Source: Angiostrongylus vasorum (lineage: Eukaryota; Nematoda; Chromadorea; Rhabditida; Metastrongylidae). From it: a stretch of DNA of 64,000 nucleotides. Both the position numbers and the translations under genes were made by a program. Every line of letters begins with the position of its first letter. The first letter of the stretch is position 1. The stretch spans positions 3,155,001 through 3,219,000 of the forward strand of contig JADANN010000364.1 of the NCBI GenBank assembly GCA_018806985.1, given 5' to 3'. This document shows positions 33,180 through 46,900 of this stretch, piece by piece. Under the pieces are notes generated by a model. The model made no database searches. It saw nothing but the letters and a program-made list of their open reading frames with translations, and was not told the origin of the DNA.

Positions 33180-35612
33180 TCCTCAGCATTTTAAGGTGAC
33201 GGATCTGTACCTACAATGCACGTACACTTGCATCCGAGTCCTCGATGGAAGACTGGGTCACGCAAGCGAGAAAGATAAGCTTCGACGTCATCGACCTGAC
33301 CGAGACGAGACGACGCCACCCATTTAACGCCGTCTATGACACCAAAGAAGAAATGTTCCTCGGAACATGCGACAGTAGAGGAGTCGGCGGCGGCGGCGGC
33401 GTTCTCGTCAACACTAGTTTGTCCACGAACATCGATTCATTCGAACAACTTACAACCCGAATCGGAGGTTTACGATTGAAAAGATGTGGATCAATACCGA
33501 CTTTGACAATCTTCGTCGTTTACGCGCCGACATCAAACTACAACAAAGAAGAAGTCGAATCGTTCTACATGGGCTTGAAGAAGTTCTACAGAGCAGGCCA
33601 TACATTCTCTTCAAGGTCATCATTGGGGATTTTAACGCCAATATTGGACCAAGAAGAACGTCTGAAGAACGTCACATTGAGACCCATGGATAAGAATGGA
33701 ACGAAAAGGGTGAGCGGCTCTCTGAGTTTACTATGACGACCAAGACCACCCATGGTAGCTCGCAATTCCAAAAGCTCCCCGTCAACGCTGGCCGAGGGAG
33801 TCTCCTAATCAAGAGTACCATAACGAAATAGGCCACATCATAGTAAATAGAAGGTTTTACCTTAATGATGTCGCTGTTGTTCCAAAATTCTACACGGGAT
33901 CTGACTATCACCACCATCGTGCAAAATTTTATTTCTTGCAGAAAGGAGAAAAAGCCGCTAAATTCGAAAAGCGAAATTCCAAAACCACCATAAACTAGGG
34001 ACTTATTCAACTCATTAGTCTGTTGTTGGGAAGATACCGTTGTCGATAACATCGATCAGGAATACGATCAGTTCATTCAACATCTTCACGTTAGCGCTAT
34101 GAAAGCTGAGAGTTCGAAAGTCACCAAGAGACATCTGTCTCCAGAAACTCTCGAGCTGATACGCCAGCTTGGAATCGCACGAGCTGCAGGCAACCGCGAA
34201 CGAACGCCCGAACTTGCAAAACAATGCGTACAAGCGGTAAAAGAAGATCTTAAAGAGAGAACATCAGTAGTAATGGTCGAAGCTACAAAGGCCGGGAAAA
34301 GCATTCGCAAAGTCCACCCAAGCTTCGCCAATTACATGACCAAGATGATTGCACTCCGGCGCCAAGACGGAACAGTTACAGCGTCCAGAAAGGCAATGGA
34401 GAAAAATCATCCACGAATACTACTCAGATTTCTTCGATAGCCACGTCCACCTTCTGTCAAATGAAATACAGGAGCATGGATATGTTGCACCACCGGTTTT
34501 CCCTTCCGAAATCCCACATGTCATTTCGTCGGTGAAAAATCGAAGAGCTCCAGGTCCGGAAAGAATAAGACCTGAACACCTGAAGAACCTTCCGCCAGTC
34601 CTCGTAAACACATTGGCGCGGCTATTCACACAATACCTGTCTGAATGCAAGGTTCCTACTCAATGGAAGACCAGAAAGACCGTGCTAATGTTCGAGAAGG
34701 GTGACCTCCACGATATCGGCAACTATCGCCCAGTCTGCTTGTTGTCTGTCGTCTAAACACTTTCCATTCGAGTCATCCTAAATAGGATCGACAGAACACT
34801 GGACGAAGGAGAGCCATGTGAGCAAGCAGGGTTTCGAAAAGGATTTAGTACGATGGAACACATCCACAGGATAACAAGACTCATTGAAGTATCGCGAGAG
34901 TACAGAAGATCGCCCTGTCTCACTTTCATCGATTTAAAGAAGGCATTTGACTCAAATGAGACAGAAGTAGTCATGGAAGCCCTCGATAGTCAGGGAGTCC
35001 TTACTTAGTATATAAATCGTGAATTGTCCAAAAATTGTATAACCAAGATATCACCATTCTACGACGATATTAACACCAACGTCAAAAAAAGGGGTTACGC
35101 AAGGCGGCACCATGTCGCCAAAAATAGAAGGAGTCATGAAAGTCCTCAACAGTTAGAGAATCCTACCCAGTATATAAAAATTCGTCATGAGCTGCATAAC
35201 CACTCATAACCAAGATATCATTGTTCTACTTTGAAATTAACATTGACATCAGAAGGAGGCTTAGGCAAGGCGAAACCATCTCGTCAAAATTGTTTACCGC
35301 CACACTCGATGCAAACATTGGAATGGGTTAATATGGGAATGAAAATCGATGGGACAATCACACCATCTTCGCTTTGCTGATGCGATCGTCCTTATGACTG
35401 TATTCTTCGAGATGTCAAACGTACTGCAGAAAGACCACCGACCCGATGCTCACAGTTCTTCACGAAAAGCCTAGAAGAAAGATATGATGCTCAACGAGTC
35501 CCTAGAGCGAGCAGAACCCACTGGGCTACTCTTGCATGCGACAATGGAAGATTTACTGGCGCCCGCCCGAGTCACTCGACGATCAACGGGGCTACAGGTG
35601 ATACAGGTGATG
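33180..35612 (+). mobile_element. RTE retrotransposon, 5' truncated, rearranged
   Basis: Endonuclease part from 33200 ([19 protein letters not shown] at about 33430), linker and RT core to about 35000 (GNYRPVCLLSVV). The RT motif reads FADA at about 35390, a lost catalytic aspartate. After that point the sequence jumps to the C-terminal end, so several hundred bases are deleted. It ends with GGTGATACAGGTGAT. Inactive. Confidence 0.88.
34960..35290 (+). repeat. Internal duplication within the RTE copy
   Basis: The segment encoding the post-motif RT region appears twice in a row: ACCAAGATATCACCATTCTA at 35042 and ACCAAGATATCATTGTTCTA at 35209, each with its own GGCGA(A)ACCATCTCG-type follow-up. 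Unit about 165 bp. Confidence 0.65.
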
Positions 35613-36697
35613 TGGGATGGGAGGCTTAGTGAACCTGGAGCTGAGTCGAAGCAGCACTCACCCTCAGGGTGATCGGCATCACTACCACTATTCTACCCGC
35701 CACCTATAACTAGAGTATGTGACTTACATGTATGACGTATATCCTTGCGAGTGTGTTAAGCAGAAGAAACAAACGAGCGATTTAAAAATTCATGTAAAAT
35801 ATGAAAATATATAAATATAATATAACATAATATAATATAATATTTTTAATATCTAAATATTAAAAATGTCAACGGGTTGATAGTGCATTGCTAACATTAC
35901 CGTTCTTTATGCGGTTGATCCGACACACTCCAAGCAATAATTCGACTCCCTACCACGCTCACTAAACCATTATAGTTACGGTGTCATAAAATTGACGGAA
36001 AAATCGTCTTGGATAAAAACGACTCCCTTTAATCCACGTGGGAACGCTCTAAGACGGCTATATCAAGGTTCCAAGAAGGATCGACTCGATCTGGACTCAG
36101 TGACATTTATGAAAAAAGAAGAAAATCCGCATGCAGAAGGCGAACCCATGCAAAAAAGTTAGAAGACTTTCGCGGATGCTGGATACGAGGAATTGAGTCG
36201 GATGCAAGAAATACTAGGGATTTGCACTGTAGTGATATACGTGATGTGGGGCATGAAAAAAATTGAACGCTTTTTTTCTTAAAAATATCAAGCAGAATGA
36301 AAGAAGATTTTAAGTTGGTCAAAATCCCTCCTATTAGCTAACCTTCAGGATGTCAAAGCGCCATGGTGTACGTCCTTCACGGAAATGGCGAAATGATATG
36401 CACTTGTGATGAACTGAAGGTGTAAAATGAGAAACCTAACGAAGACGTGACAGTAGCGTGATCGACAGCGATCTTAAATGGAATTTTTTTCATATTTCAT
36501 CAAGAAATCCACGAAAGATATTTGCCGCCGGAACAAAATATGCAGAAGACTTAGTGAAGGTGCTTTCACATATTGGCGATGATGTTGGTTTCTCACCACT
36601 GCCGACAACTTTTTCCATAACTGGAACAGTTGTAAAATAAGAACGTGATAGGCGAATAGGAAAGACTTCACGCTTTCCTTTTTGGTAGTATAAAAGA
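35613..36697. other. Intergenic, AT-rich, no supported gene
   Basis: Holds an AT-only patch at about 35805-35870 (TATAATATAA runs) and an open frame at 36107-36322 that I do not recognise. Nothing firm. Confidence 0.3.
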
Positions 36698-36982
36698 ATA
36701 AAGGATAAAGTTCTCGGCGTTGATCAATCCCTGGGAGATGTGCCATACATTCGACTTCATTAAGCATCGTTTGGAGGTAATTGAATGCATATCTGGGCTT
36801 TACAATGACTCGTGGTGGCCCACCGATGTATCGAGCCAGTACTACTATCCTCCCAGACAAGTCTGGTGCCTGTTTGCCGACCCCGGAGGGATGGAAGGCT
36901 TGGTGGGCGATGGGAGCGGGGATCGATTCCACGAGTGCGTTGAAGAGCGCCTCCGACAACTGCACCACACGCGCCGCCTTTT
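36698..36982 (-). repeat. SINE family A copy
   Basis: Reverse copy: AAAGTTCTCGGCGTTGATCA tail first, core with CCCCGGAGGGATGGAAGGCT, head ending GCACCACACGCGCC. An open frame of about 180 codons on the minus strand here is only the SINE read through. Confidence 0.8.
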
Positions 36983-39900
36983 GATAGTATTTGTGCAAAA
37001 TTCGTTTAGAGCCAATTTTTTTCAAAGCTTTGAAGGATTAAATCCACAGAATTTTAACGACGGCGAACCTTTCGCAAATATTACTGAATAAACATTTAAA
37101 ATTGAAGAAATAACGAGGTCCTGGTTAACGCAACCCTGTTTATTTACTAGCTTATCCGTTTTCAAACAGAACCTCTGCAAAATAGCAGAGATAAAAGTTT
37201 TGTAATCTTGAGGAAGTCACATAGCATTCCCCTTCAGCAGAACGAGCAAAGTTGTATACTGCTGGCAAGATTTGCAATATTATAATGTCTTTTATTTCGA
37301 CTAATAAAGTTAGTTGAAAACTCAGACCTGGTTTTTCAGGGCTAGAAAATAAGACTGCCGAAAAATAAAAGCTTTTTTTGGCCATTAGCCCTTCACCCCC
37401 AAGAGATGTTTTCGCTTGGCGACTGCTGGGATGACGTCTAATTTTTTTGTTGGCAACACAAAAAGTTAAACTGGTTCGTGATTCGAACACATATCTGTCA
37501 CCACGCCAGTTTTCTGATAATATGTTTCTTATTAATCTGGACACTGATGTGATACGACGTTCTCTTCACGCTGTAATAAATCTCCTCGTTAATCATTTTC
37601 TGTAGGTTTTAAAGGTCAATGAAGGAATTCCATAACGCTAAACCACGTGAACGAATAATGACAACTCGACTTCTGCCGTAGATCATCGCCTTTTCGCGAA
37701 TGGTCGTGAAAAAGGTGAAGAAGCGAAGATTAATGTTGAACTCGTAGTGCTTCATAGTAATGGGAGACCAAATAGCGCCTTACTTTTGAGAAACTTACAA
37801 CAGCTGTTGTGTGCATTTCTGCCTTTTATGTTTTATACCGAGCTTTTTTTCGCCTGTACATTAGACATAACACCAATCTTCTACGTTCTTACTTAGTGTT
37901 TGCGAGATTTATCGGGGGGTCTATTACAACTTCGTGCAGATAATCTCGGTCAACGACTACAGGAGACAAGTAATATTGTGTTATCATCGTTTGTTGAGTG
38001 TAATTTATTGGGAAGATCAACGTCTACGTAGGCTTTGTTGGTTATATGAAAAAAGTACACATCGAAAAGACTGAAAGTCCACTGGCCTAAATGGCATGCT
38101 CATTTACTTGTTCCATTTAGCTGCATCCTGAAGCTCTGAGCATTCAGAGTTGGATGCTCAGCTATCTTACTTGATGGATACGAAGAGCTTGCACCAATAC
38201 TCAGCTGGGACAAAAAACTATCGGTTTATGAAGAAGTATAGTGAAAAAAATTACATTTAAATTGACTGTTCATGTTGTACCCATTTCAATCTAAAGTGCT
38301 TGCTGAACCACCATAGTAATCTTACATAACTTGTCGAAGAAGCAAAACTAAAAACAAACAGAGATTTATTTATGTTAAAAAATTAGCCAACAGCAATAGC
38401 GCACGGGTTTGCACTCAGGTACTATGACATGGGCTAGTGCTATCATATCTTATAATTATACAGATAGAAAAAAGCCTGCTTTAGGCTGCGTTCAAAGAAA
38501 TACTAGGTTCTACTCCTTGCGAGTCAACGTTTCCGCTACCACTGCTTTGCCAGTGACATTTCTTAAATTTCCATGTTCATATCAAAGTGTACCTCACCTT
38601 GTGATTTTTTTCTACATTTTAGTTATTGTCAAGTACGCAAATACAACAAATGACAAGAATTTCAGTCCTGCGCCCAATTAGTGCTCCACCCACCTGCACT
38701 GTAATATCTCACACTTTTTTTCCAAAAGTGCATCTACAGTAATGTCAGAACTAGATTTCTCAAACTTCTGAACTGTCTCTTTGGCTAATCGACGGCCTTA
38801 TCACCGTTATTTCTTGGATATAGTCATTCCATTTTGTCAATTGATTGTTCCGGCAAAATCCTTGAAGGTGTTCCCATGTTAGGTGCTTTAGCGAATTATC
38901 TTTGAACTTTTCTTAGGTGAAACGTCCACTTACCCTCTCATAGCCATCAAATTTTTGAGCAGAAAGAAGAGGTACTCGATTTTTCCATATACTTCGCTAT
39001 CGTAGAAACCAGCTGCATTTCCTCATTTCTTTTCCAGCCGTTCAGCTCCAAGGATTACACCGCTTTTTTTAAACCTATTCGCAGTCATATAAGCCACCTA
39101 ACTAATGCTGGAATTTACCCTCTTATAGTTAATTCATGAGCACAGTAAAGTGTTCGGCCGGAATTGCCTGTTAGTACTTGCGAGGTAACCTCTGTAGTAA
39201 CTAAATACGTGAAGGCATTAGGCCGAAATTACCTCTACATAGGCCATTTCTTTGTGGTGATCTATTTTGGAGTCCGGAACATTTTTTTACTATTTAGTAT
39301 AATCAAATCACAGATTGTCAAACAGAGATATCCTAGTGGACGTCGCCCATGGAGAACTGTTTTCCAAACCTTTTACCAATTTACAAGAATCTCTTTCTGA
39401 ATGCTCGATTATTTGAGTGATAATTGACAGCTTCAACTCCAATCGATATGTTGAACCATGATTATTATTTGGAATGGGTGGAATTCTGTGGAATATGAAG
39501 AGCATAGATAGACTCAACAAAAGTTGCAGAGCTCTTCCAAATGCTCGCAATAACGTCTTTGGATGAGGGACCACAGTATCATGTAGCAAGCATAACAGTA
39601 GCACACATACCATGCGTACCTCAAGAGCGATAAAGCAGTCTGTTCTATAATCACATCATGTTCTCAACCTCTCAAGTTCTCTCGTCATTGAAATAATATT
39701 ATTCTGTATAAAACATCGAGCTTGTGGCCGATAGGAAACCAGGTATTCTACGCGACATCGGCACAGAACTATCGTCGTGGCGCAAGCGTTAAATCAAATA
39801 CAACAACTATGCCAAATGAGATGAAATAGTACAACAGAAACAATTCAAACATGCTTTAGTAGACATACCGTTTAAAAAAGGATACCAAAGTACTCCATGC

Positions 39901-40077
39901 CAACTAGACTTCTCACCAAGTTTTGTTTTTTTTCTTTGATTTCCTCTTTGGGTATGCTGCACGGCTGCCCAGCATCCAACATCTGATACGAAGATGATTA
40001 CGACATTTGGCGTTAAAAATATACGCTACAGATGGAAGTCGACTTTGTTATACAAATATGTATAAAGCATAGCAGAT
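36983..40077. other. Intergenic, no gene or repeat recognised
   Basis: About 3 kb of AT-rich DNA. Open stretches at 37152-37544 (-), 38409-38681 (+) and 39164-39400 (+) lack splice signals and known motifs. A weak internal similarity (GGCCGGAATT...AGGTAA and GGCCGAAATTACCTC near 39160-39235) may be an old inverted or direct repeat. Confidence 0.3.
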
Positions 40078-40340
40078 TTATGCGCTCGACGTTGATGAAT
40101 CCTTGAGCGATGCGCGATGCATTCAACTTCATTAAGCATCGTTAGAAGTGGTTTAGTGCAAATCTGGCCTATAGAATGACTTCTGGCGGCCTATCGGTCT
40201 GTGAATTCTGCGCTGAAATCCTCCTAGACCAGTCTGGTGCGAATTTTCTGAACCCGTAGCAATGGAAGGCTTGGTGAACTCGGTGCTCCTGATCAAAGCA
40301 GCGATCAATTCAGCGTACATTACAGAGCGTCTCTAAACAC
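40078..40340 (-). repeat. SINE family A copy, diverged
   Basis: Reverse copy recognisable by TCATTAAGCATCGTTAGAAG, CCTCCTAGACCAGTCTGGTG and ATGGAAGGCTTGGTGAAC. The head is decayed. It lies head to head with the copy at 40402. Confidence 0.6.
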
Positions 40341-40401
40341 AGCGCTTCGGTAGAAAATAAAAAACCGAATAAATTTTTCCATTTCTATCTTGTCCTTATC
40401 T

Positions 40402-40680
40402 TGCCAACCCTTGTAGCGCAGTAGTTAGAGCTGCCTTGGAATACACATGTGTTCGGCCCTGGCTCACCAAGCCATCCACTCCTTAGAGGGTGGCAAATTA
40501 GTACCAAGCCTATCTGGAAGGATAGCAGCATTGACTCAATACATCGGTAGGCCCAGCAAATCATTGTGACGGCTAGATATGCGTTCACTCACCTTAACGA
40601 TGCTTAATAAAGTTGAATGGATGGCGCATCTCTCAGGAATTGATCAAAGCCGACAGCTTAATCCTTTCTATCTCGTCCAT
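40402..40680 (+). repeat. SINE family A copy, diverged
   Basis: Head CCTTGTAGCGCAGTAGTTAG and TGTTCGGCCCTGG (B-box-like), core CACCAAGCCATCCACTCC, and the usual tail. Confidence 0.65.
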
Positions 40681-41917
40681 TTAGTACAAGGTAACATCTA
40701 TAGTCCCATTGCCGCTTCCGAAATTTGTATCCGGGTGCGAAAGCAGATGACTGATCCGAGCTTAAAAATATGTCCGTTCATCTCGATGTTTCTCTCTTTT
40801 TCCGCTTTCTTGAAGTTGAATGGTCTGAACTTTTATCACACTGTAGGCTTTCTGTGTTTCGCTTTCGCTTCTCAAGTTTTATTTCGGCTAAGGCTCAAAC
40901 TTTAAAATCTGACTTGGCGCTGCATTTATAGCGTTCTCGTCGTTCATTAGATATCAAAAGACACTCCGTGAGTGGAGTGCGAAGTCGTCGACATGACTGG
41001 TGTCGTCCTGAGAGCGCGATATCTGCTTTCATCAGTTGGTTGATGATTTCTTGTGAGGGGCATCAAAAAGCCTACTCTGGTTCCTGTTTCCTTTTTTTGT
41101 TAGAATCATTGTTTATTGTGAAAGTAATACAAATAAACTCGTTCTCCTTCGACTCGTTTTTCTTTGTTCCAGGTGTCTTTTTTTCATAAATGGAGTATTC
41201 CATCACAAGAGAACGTAGAGAAATTGATTGATAAAATTTCTCATTTGTGAAAAATTGATGAAGATATGTTTGGTCACGTACCCCGTTTCTTAGAAATTTC
41301 GATCGCCTTTGAACATTGTTTGTTGGACTATAAAGCACTAGAGTTGTACATGAATTCACTCCAACATCTTTCTTTACCTGTTAGCTGCTACTCCTACCTT
41401 GAGTTATTTCTTCTTGCAAATTCACTCCTACCTTGAGTTGCTTCTCCTTACAAAGTCTGTTGAACTAATAGGGCTCGTATCACAATCTACTAGGGAAGAA
41501 GTGAGACCCTGCCTCGTTTCCATCCTCTGGTCTTGCTTTGGCATATATCACAGTTTTGTTTTCACAGATAAATCACGTTGTATGCGAACACTGAAACTAT
41601 ACCTAAACACCGCTTCGATGTCCTTGAAAAAAGGCTTGTTAAATGTTCCAAATCAGTAGAGAGGGATCTTCATGACCACTTGCATCCTCACTGTTCAATC
41701 GAATAGGAGCACGCTTCAATGTTTTCTTTATTATGAAACGATTACAGCCAAAAAGCTCTGATTACATCTGGTGCCCAGCCTCGACGTAGCAGATTCGGTT
41801 TCATCGACTTTTTTTCAGTTCAAATATTCCAAAAATTCGTTTTTCGAATATTCGAATTTTTTTCGAATTCTCGAAATTCGTGTCCATGTCCATTTAAAGT
41901 CGGCACTCCTTAATAAA

Positions 41918-42190
41918 AAATAAAGCTCTCGGCGTTGATCAATCCCTGAGAGATGCGCCGTACATTCGATTTCATTAAGCATCGTTTGGAGATGATTGAA
42001 TGCTTATCTGGCCTTTACAATGACTCGCGGTGGCCTACCGATGCATCGTGCCACTGCTGCTATCCTCCCAGACAAGTCTGGCACCAATTTGCCGACCCCG
42101 GAGGGATGGAAGGCTTGGTGGGCGATGGGCTCGGGGGTCGATTCCACGCGTGTGTTGCAAAGCGCCTCCGACCACTGCGCCACACGTGTC
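41918..42190 (-). repeat. SINE family A copy
   Basis: Reverse copy: TAAAGCTCTCGGCGTTGATC to CGCCTCCGACCACTGCGCCA. The core CCGACCCCGGAGGGATGGAA is well kept. Just upstream, 41820-41885 is rich in TTCGAA palindromes. Confidence 0.8.
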
Positions 42191-42534
42191 TTTTTTTCTT
42201 TCTTTTTTATTTCTTGATATCCCAAAGATTTCCAACTCCAACCGTCATAAATTTGTGCTTGTGGAAGTACCAATGAAAACTCTTCACAGTTCTCTTGTAA
42301 GACCTCAAATAATAGTGAGCATAGAAAATTGTTTCCTTGTTATATCCAAGCGCAGTTTTTATGTACTTAGCATTTTCTGAACTTTACACTGATCGGCTAA
42401 AAAACTGATAAACACGTTCTCCAAGTCAGAAGCTTTGTATTTGCTCTAAAAGCACCGGTACAAAGAGCTGATGCGCTATTAAGACAAGGCTCATTTTTTA
42501 TGTTGCCGCTTTAATATTTGCATACTTGTTCACA

Positions 42535-43025
42535 CTCGAAAGCAGATGGGAGGTAGTTGAGATTCACCTCCAACAATTACCTCCACATATACTCTGGAAG
42601 TAACTGGCAAGCTATTGATGGGTATAGCCAGCCTTTACGTTGAGAGATCGGCAAACTACGCGTAGGTTTCAAATAAACAGTAAGATGAACGTGCCTGATC
42701 CTGATCACGAAAGAGTCTCCAATACGGCAGCGTTCGTTAGGACGAACACGGACACGCTGCTCAAATCTAACGTCATTTTAAGCCTCCTAAATCTGTGAAG
42801 ACCAAGGTCTATGATCTCAGTATCTGTAACGCGTGCTCACTTGCATCTGTTTTCTAGTTCTCTATAGAGGGCCTGATGATTCACATGCTAAGAGTATGAG
42901 GTGCTTTCATCGGAGTGGTTGAAAAAACGAGAAGACGACTCCCCTCCCCCCACGAAAAAATGGAGTCTTCGGCAATGCAGTGTTGCAGCGCTCATCAACG
43001 CGAGTTGGCCATGAACCTGCCACCC
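42535..43025 (+). mobile_element. RTE 5' fragment, very decayed
   Basis: Weak but colinear similarity to 3700-4160: CACCTCCAACAA, GGCAAGCTA, AAAGAGTCTCCAATACGGCA and GAGTTGGCCATGAACC. No open frame remains. Confidence 0.5.
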
Positions 43026-43224
43026 AAGACTTTTATTGGTGCTATCAAAATTGAGTAATTAAAGCTTTATCTTGTCGACATGACAACAGTAGCACAACAA
43101 GATAAGGAAACGGAGGCTTACTCGTGGAAACAGTGCCATCACTGATTGAAACCGTGTGAACTTAACGTGTGTCTTTTTATTTCATACGACCCGTCTTCCA
43201 CATCTATTTTGCAGGCCCCATATC

Positions 43225-43460
43225 TTCTTGCATTCGATTCGTTTCCTCGCGTCATCCACCAATGTCTTCCAACCATGAATGTAGATTCGGTTGCTGTTGA
43301 AGGACTGTTATCTAGCTGGGCTAGAGCGTTCCCGATTGGACTGGACAGGGTGAACTTATTCCAGACAAATTTGGTACCAATTTCGCAATCCCGGAGAGAA
43401 GAGAAGATTGGTGGGCCTGGGGAGAGTCGAGCTAGCACTGTTCTCGTGATGATCGGCTAG
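43225..43460 (-). repeat. Dispersed repeat with shared SINE core (family B)
   Basis: GCATTCGATTCGTTTCCTCG, AGAGCGTTCCCGATTGGACT and GACAAATTTGGTACCAATTT match 6780-7055 and 12905-13225 (reversed). About 470 bp upstream of the aquaporin start. Confidence 0.65.
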
Positions 43461-43919
43461 ATTACCATTTCTCCACCAACATATATGAGTATGGTTAATA
43501 TGGTTATGCAAACGAAGCTGTCATTAATTGGTCTCTACATCATAAACTGCAAAAGGAAGAACGAAGTGAAGACTGTAAAAATGCCTATGTGAGTAAAAGA
43601 AGGCTGGTGCTCCCACTTCTTTTTTAAAGTAAGCGGAGTTAGTGCTTATGAAGCTTCGAGTTTCTCGGTTAGTGCAGTATGACAGAGTTGACTCGGTGTG
43701 ATTAAATTCATCAGTAAAGACGGAGTATCTCGTGTATTACGACAAACGTTCTTTTCCACTCTTGTGTTTTATTGTTCTTTCAGTGTTTAGATCGTGATAT
43801 AAGCATTTCTAATTCGTTAGAAAATCGATTTTCAAGCATTCCTCAGTACTGTTTTGCTGTTGAGGTCTTTTTCAAAAGCTATTTTTTTGTGTATAGATAA
43901 TATTAAGAACAACAATCAC

Positions 43920-43925
43920 TTTTAG
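43920..43925 (+). promoter_or_regulatory. Candidate spliced-leader acceptor before the aquaporin ATG
   Basis: TTTTAG lies two bases before ATG at 43928. An acceptor that close to the start, without an upstream donor in view, is typical of spliced-leader trans-splicing in nematodes; inferred only. Confidence 0.35.
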
Positions 43926-43927
43926 CG

Positions 43928-46900
43928 ATGACGGGAGCGAATATTTTGCCAGAAGAGCGCCTCCGTCGCAGGATCCACATTCATGACCCTACGATGCGCA
44001 ACGCTTTATCTGAACTATTTGGCACCGCCTTACTAGTGGTATGTTTTCTTTGCTCATTACGAAAATCATTAGTTAGGTGCGGAAATACTGTCCTTTCTTG
44101 ACTTCGATATACTTGCAAGTACCTTAGTAATAGTATTTCTACGTAATAGTTTCTTAACAATGAATATACGCTACTTCCAATGTTGTCACATTGTTGATCT
44201 CAAAGCAAGGAAAGAAAATGTTCTGATTTTGCTTCATGGGGTTCAAAATTAGACTTACTAAAGCTAAAGAAACTTGAAATCTCCAAAGATGGTTGTATTG
44301 TGCCGTTTCTGGGCTCACACTGAACAAATGGCTAGATAGGGTTCGCTCACCTCTATCAGCAGTTGTTGGCGAGTAATAGTCGAAAGTGACTCTCTGGAAA
44401 GTACTGCTGACCGTCAACATTTTTCCTTCTCATGAATATACACGATGTCATTAAGAAAACCTCTTTATTGAAGCAAAAGTTTCTGTGCCACCGTCTTCTT
44501 AACAGCGTCAATGGTTCGACTGAAGTGGACACAGCAGTCGTTGTTTTGTATGTCACACGAGATAAGTGGGAGAGATGAAAAAGCACGATAAACGACGAAA
44601 GTGATGAGAATGAAGACCAAAGAGGTCGCTGTTAAATCTGCCTTTGCTTTATGCAACAAAAAGCAACTCATATCTGCACCACATTGTACAGTGCGACTGC
44701 AAATGGATTCTATTAGTCAAATAGCGCATTCCTTGGAATGAGAAGAAGCTCCCAAACACTTCTCCAGTCCAAGTTTCCATGAAAATACGGCCACGGTGAT
44801 CCTTCAGTTTTTTTTCAAAAATCTTGGCCAGATAAACAGAGTAGAAAACTACGACCATGAAATCGATGTAATGTTCTAAAAACCTCAGCTTATGTAGCCT
44901 AAGGACTCATTTGAAGAAGGCCTCTGAATTTGAAGAAGGCCTTTGACTCAATTGAGATAGAAGCAGTCATGAAAGCCCTTGATGGTCAAGGAGTCCGTAC
45001 TCAGTACATAAAGATTCTTCGTGAGCTGTACAAAAAATTCACAATCAAGATATCACCATTCTACAACGATATTAACATTGAGGTCAAAAGGAGGGTTAGG
45101 CAAAGCGATACGATCTCGCCAAAATTATTCACCTCCATCCTCGAGAACGTCATGCGAACATTGGAATGGGACAACATAGGAGTGGAAATCGATGGTCGGC
45201 AATGACACCATCTTCGCTTTGCTGATGACATCGTCCTTATAACACCAAACATTAGCCAAGCGGAACGTATGTTTGCCGACTTTGATAAAACCTGTGGAAA
45301 GATTGGTCTTCGATTAAATCTCACAAAAATGATGTTCATGAAGAACTGATTGGTTTCGTATGCCCCATTCACGTTCAACGGAACGAATATCTCCGAATGT
45401 TCCAGTTTTGTCCATCTAGGTCGGGAAATCAACATGATGAACGACTTAGCTCCAGAGTTGAGCAGAAGGAATCAGCGGCTTTGGCAGCTTTCAAGAGCAT
45501 CGAGGTTGTAGTGAAAAGGGAAAAAAACAGCCGACTCCCTGCCCACCTTTTCCACTTAACGCTACTTCTTGCCCTAACGCATGCGTAAGAAACCTGGTTG
45601 CTGCGTAAGCAGGATGAAAGATCATTCAGCGTTATTGAACGCGCCCCGATGGTCAGAGTTCTTCACGAATAGCCTAGAAGAAAGATATGATGCTGAACGA
45701 GTCCCTAGAGCGGGCAGAACTCACTAGGCTACTCTTGCACGCGACAAGAAAAAATAGAAGATTCACTGGCGCCCGCTCGAGTCACTCGACAACCAACGGG
45801 ACTGCAGGTGATACAGGTGAATTAAGCCATATCATACGCATTATGTGTTCGGCTCACCTTATTTTCGACTGTTTGGCATACAGAACGGCATCTTTGATTT
45901 TTTGATCGTTGACGCAGGTCGGAGCTTCGGATCCCATCCCATACTTGGGTGAGATGGGATACACCTAGCATCGTCCTTTCCACTGCGCGTTCAATAACGC
46001 TGAGTGATCTTGCATCCTGCTTACGCAGCAAGAGGGTTTCTGATGCATGTGTTAAGCAAGGAAATACCGTTGAGTCGGAAAGGTGGGCACCGAGTCGGGT
46101 GTTCTTAGTTCTCTTCACTACCTCCTCAATGCTCTTGAAAGCTCTGCAAGCCGCTCTGTTTCCTCCTGCTCACCTCTAGGGCTATGTTGTTCATCATCAA
46201 TTGCGAGTTGCCACAGATGGTCTTGGTCGTCATGATGAACCCACGCAGACTCTCACCCTGCTCGTTCCATTCTAATCCGTGGGTCTAAAGACATTCTTCA
46301 GACGTTCTTTTTGGTCCAGTCTTAGCTTTAAAGTCTCCAATGATAACCTTGAAGAACGTATGGTCTTCTCTGTAACCTCCCCAAGTCCATATAGAACGCT
46401 TCGACTTCTTCTTCGACGCAGTTTGATGTTGGTGCGTAAACGACAAAGATTGTCAAAGCCGTTATTGATCCACATCTTTTTAATCGTAAACATCCCATTC
46501 GAGTTGTTAGTTGTTCGAATGAACCGATCTTCGTGGACAGACTCGTGTTGACGAGAACGCCTACGCCGCCTACTCCTCTGCTGTCGCATGTTCCGAGGAA
46601 CATTTCTTCTCCGGTGTCATAGACGGCGTTGGATGGGTGGCGTCGTCTCGTCTCGACCAGACTGATGAAGTCGTACCTTTTCCTTCTCCGTTGCATGATC
46701 AAGTCTTCTTTCGAGGACTCGAATGCAAGTGTCCATGCATTGTAGGTACAGATCATCTTTAGTTCTTTGCGATCTAAGCAGCTTAAATTGACACTGAAAT
46801 GTTAGTAGCCTCTCCGTACTCGTCCTACCCAACACCGCCGAATCGGGGGCCTTTTTGGGCTTACTGTGTTTGGCTTTTTCTGATACCTACATATAGCTTG

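Noticed and set aside
36474..37025. 183-codon minus-strand frame
   Set aside because: Most of it is the reverse SINE family A copy at 36698-36982; the remainder lacks a recognised domain.
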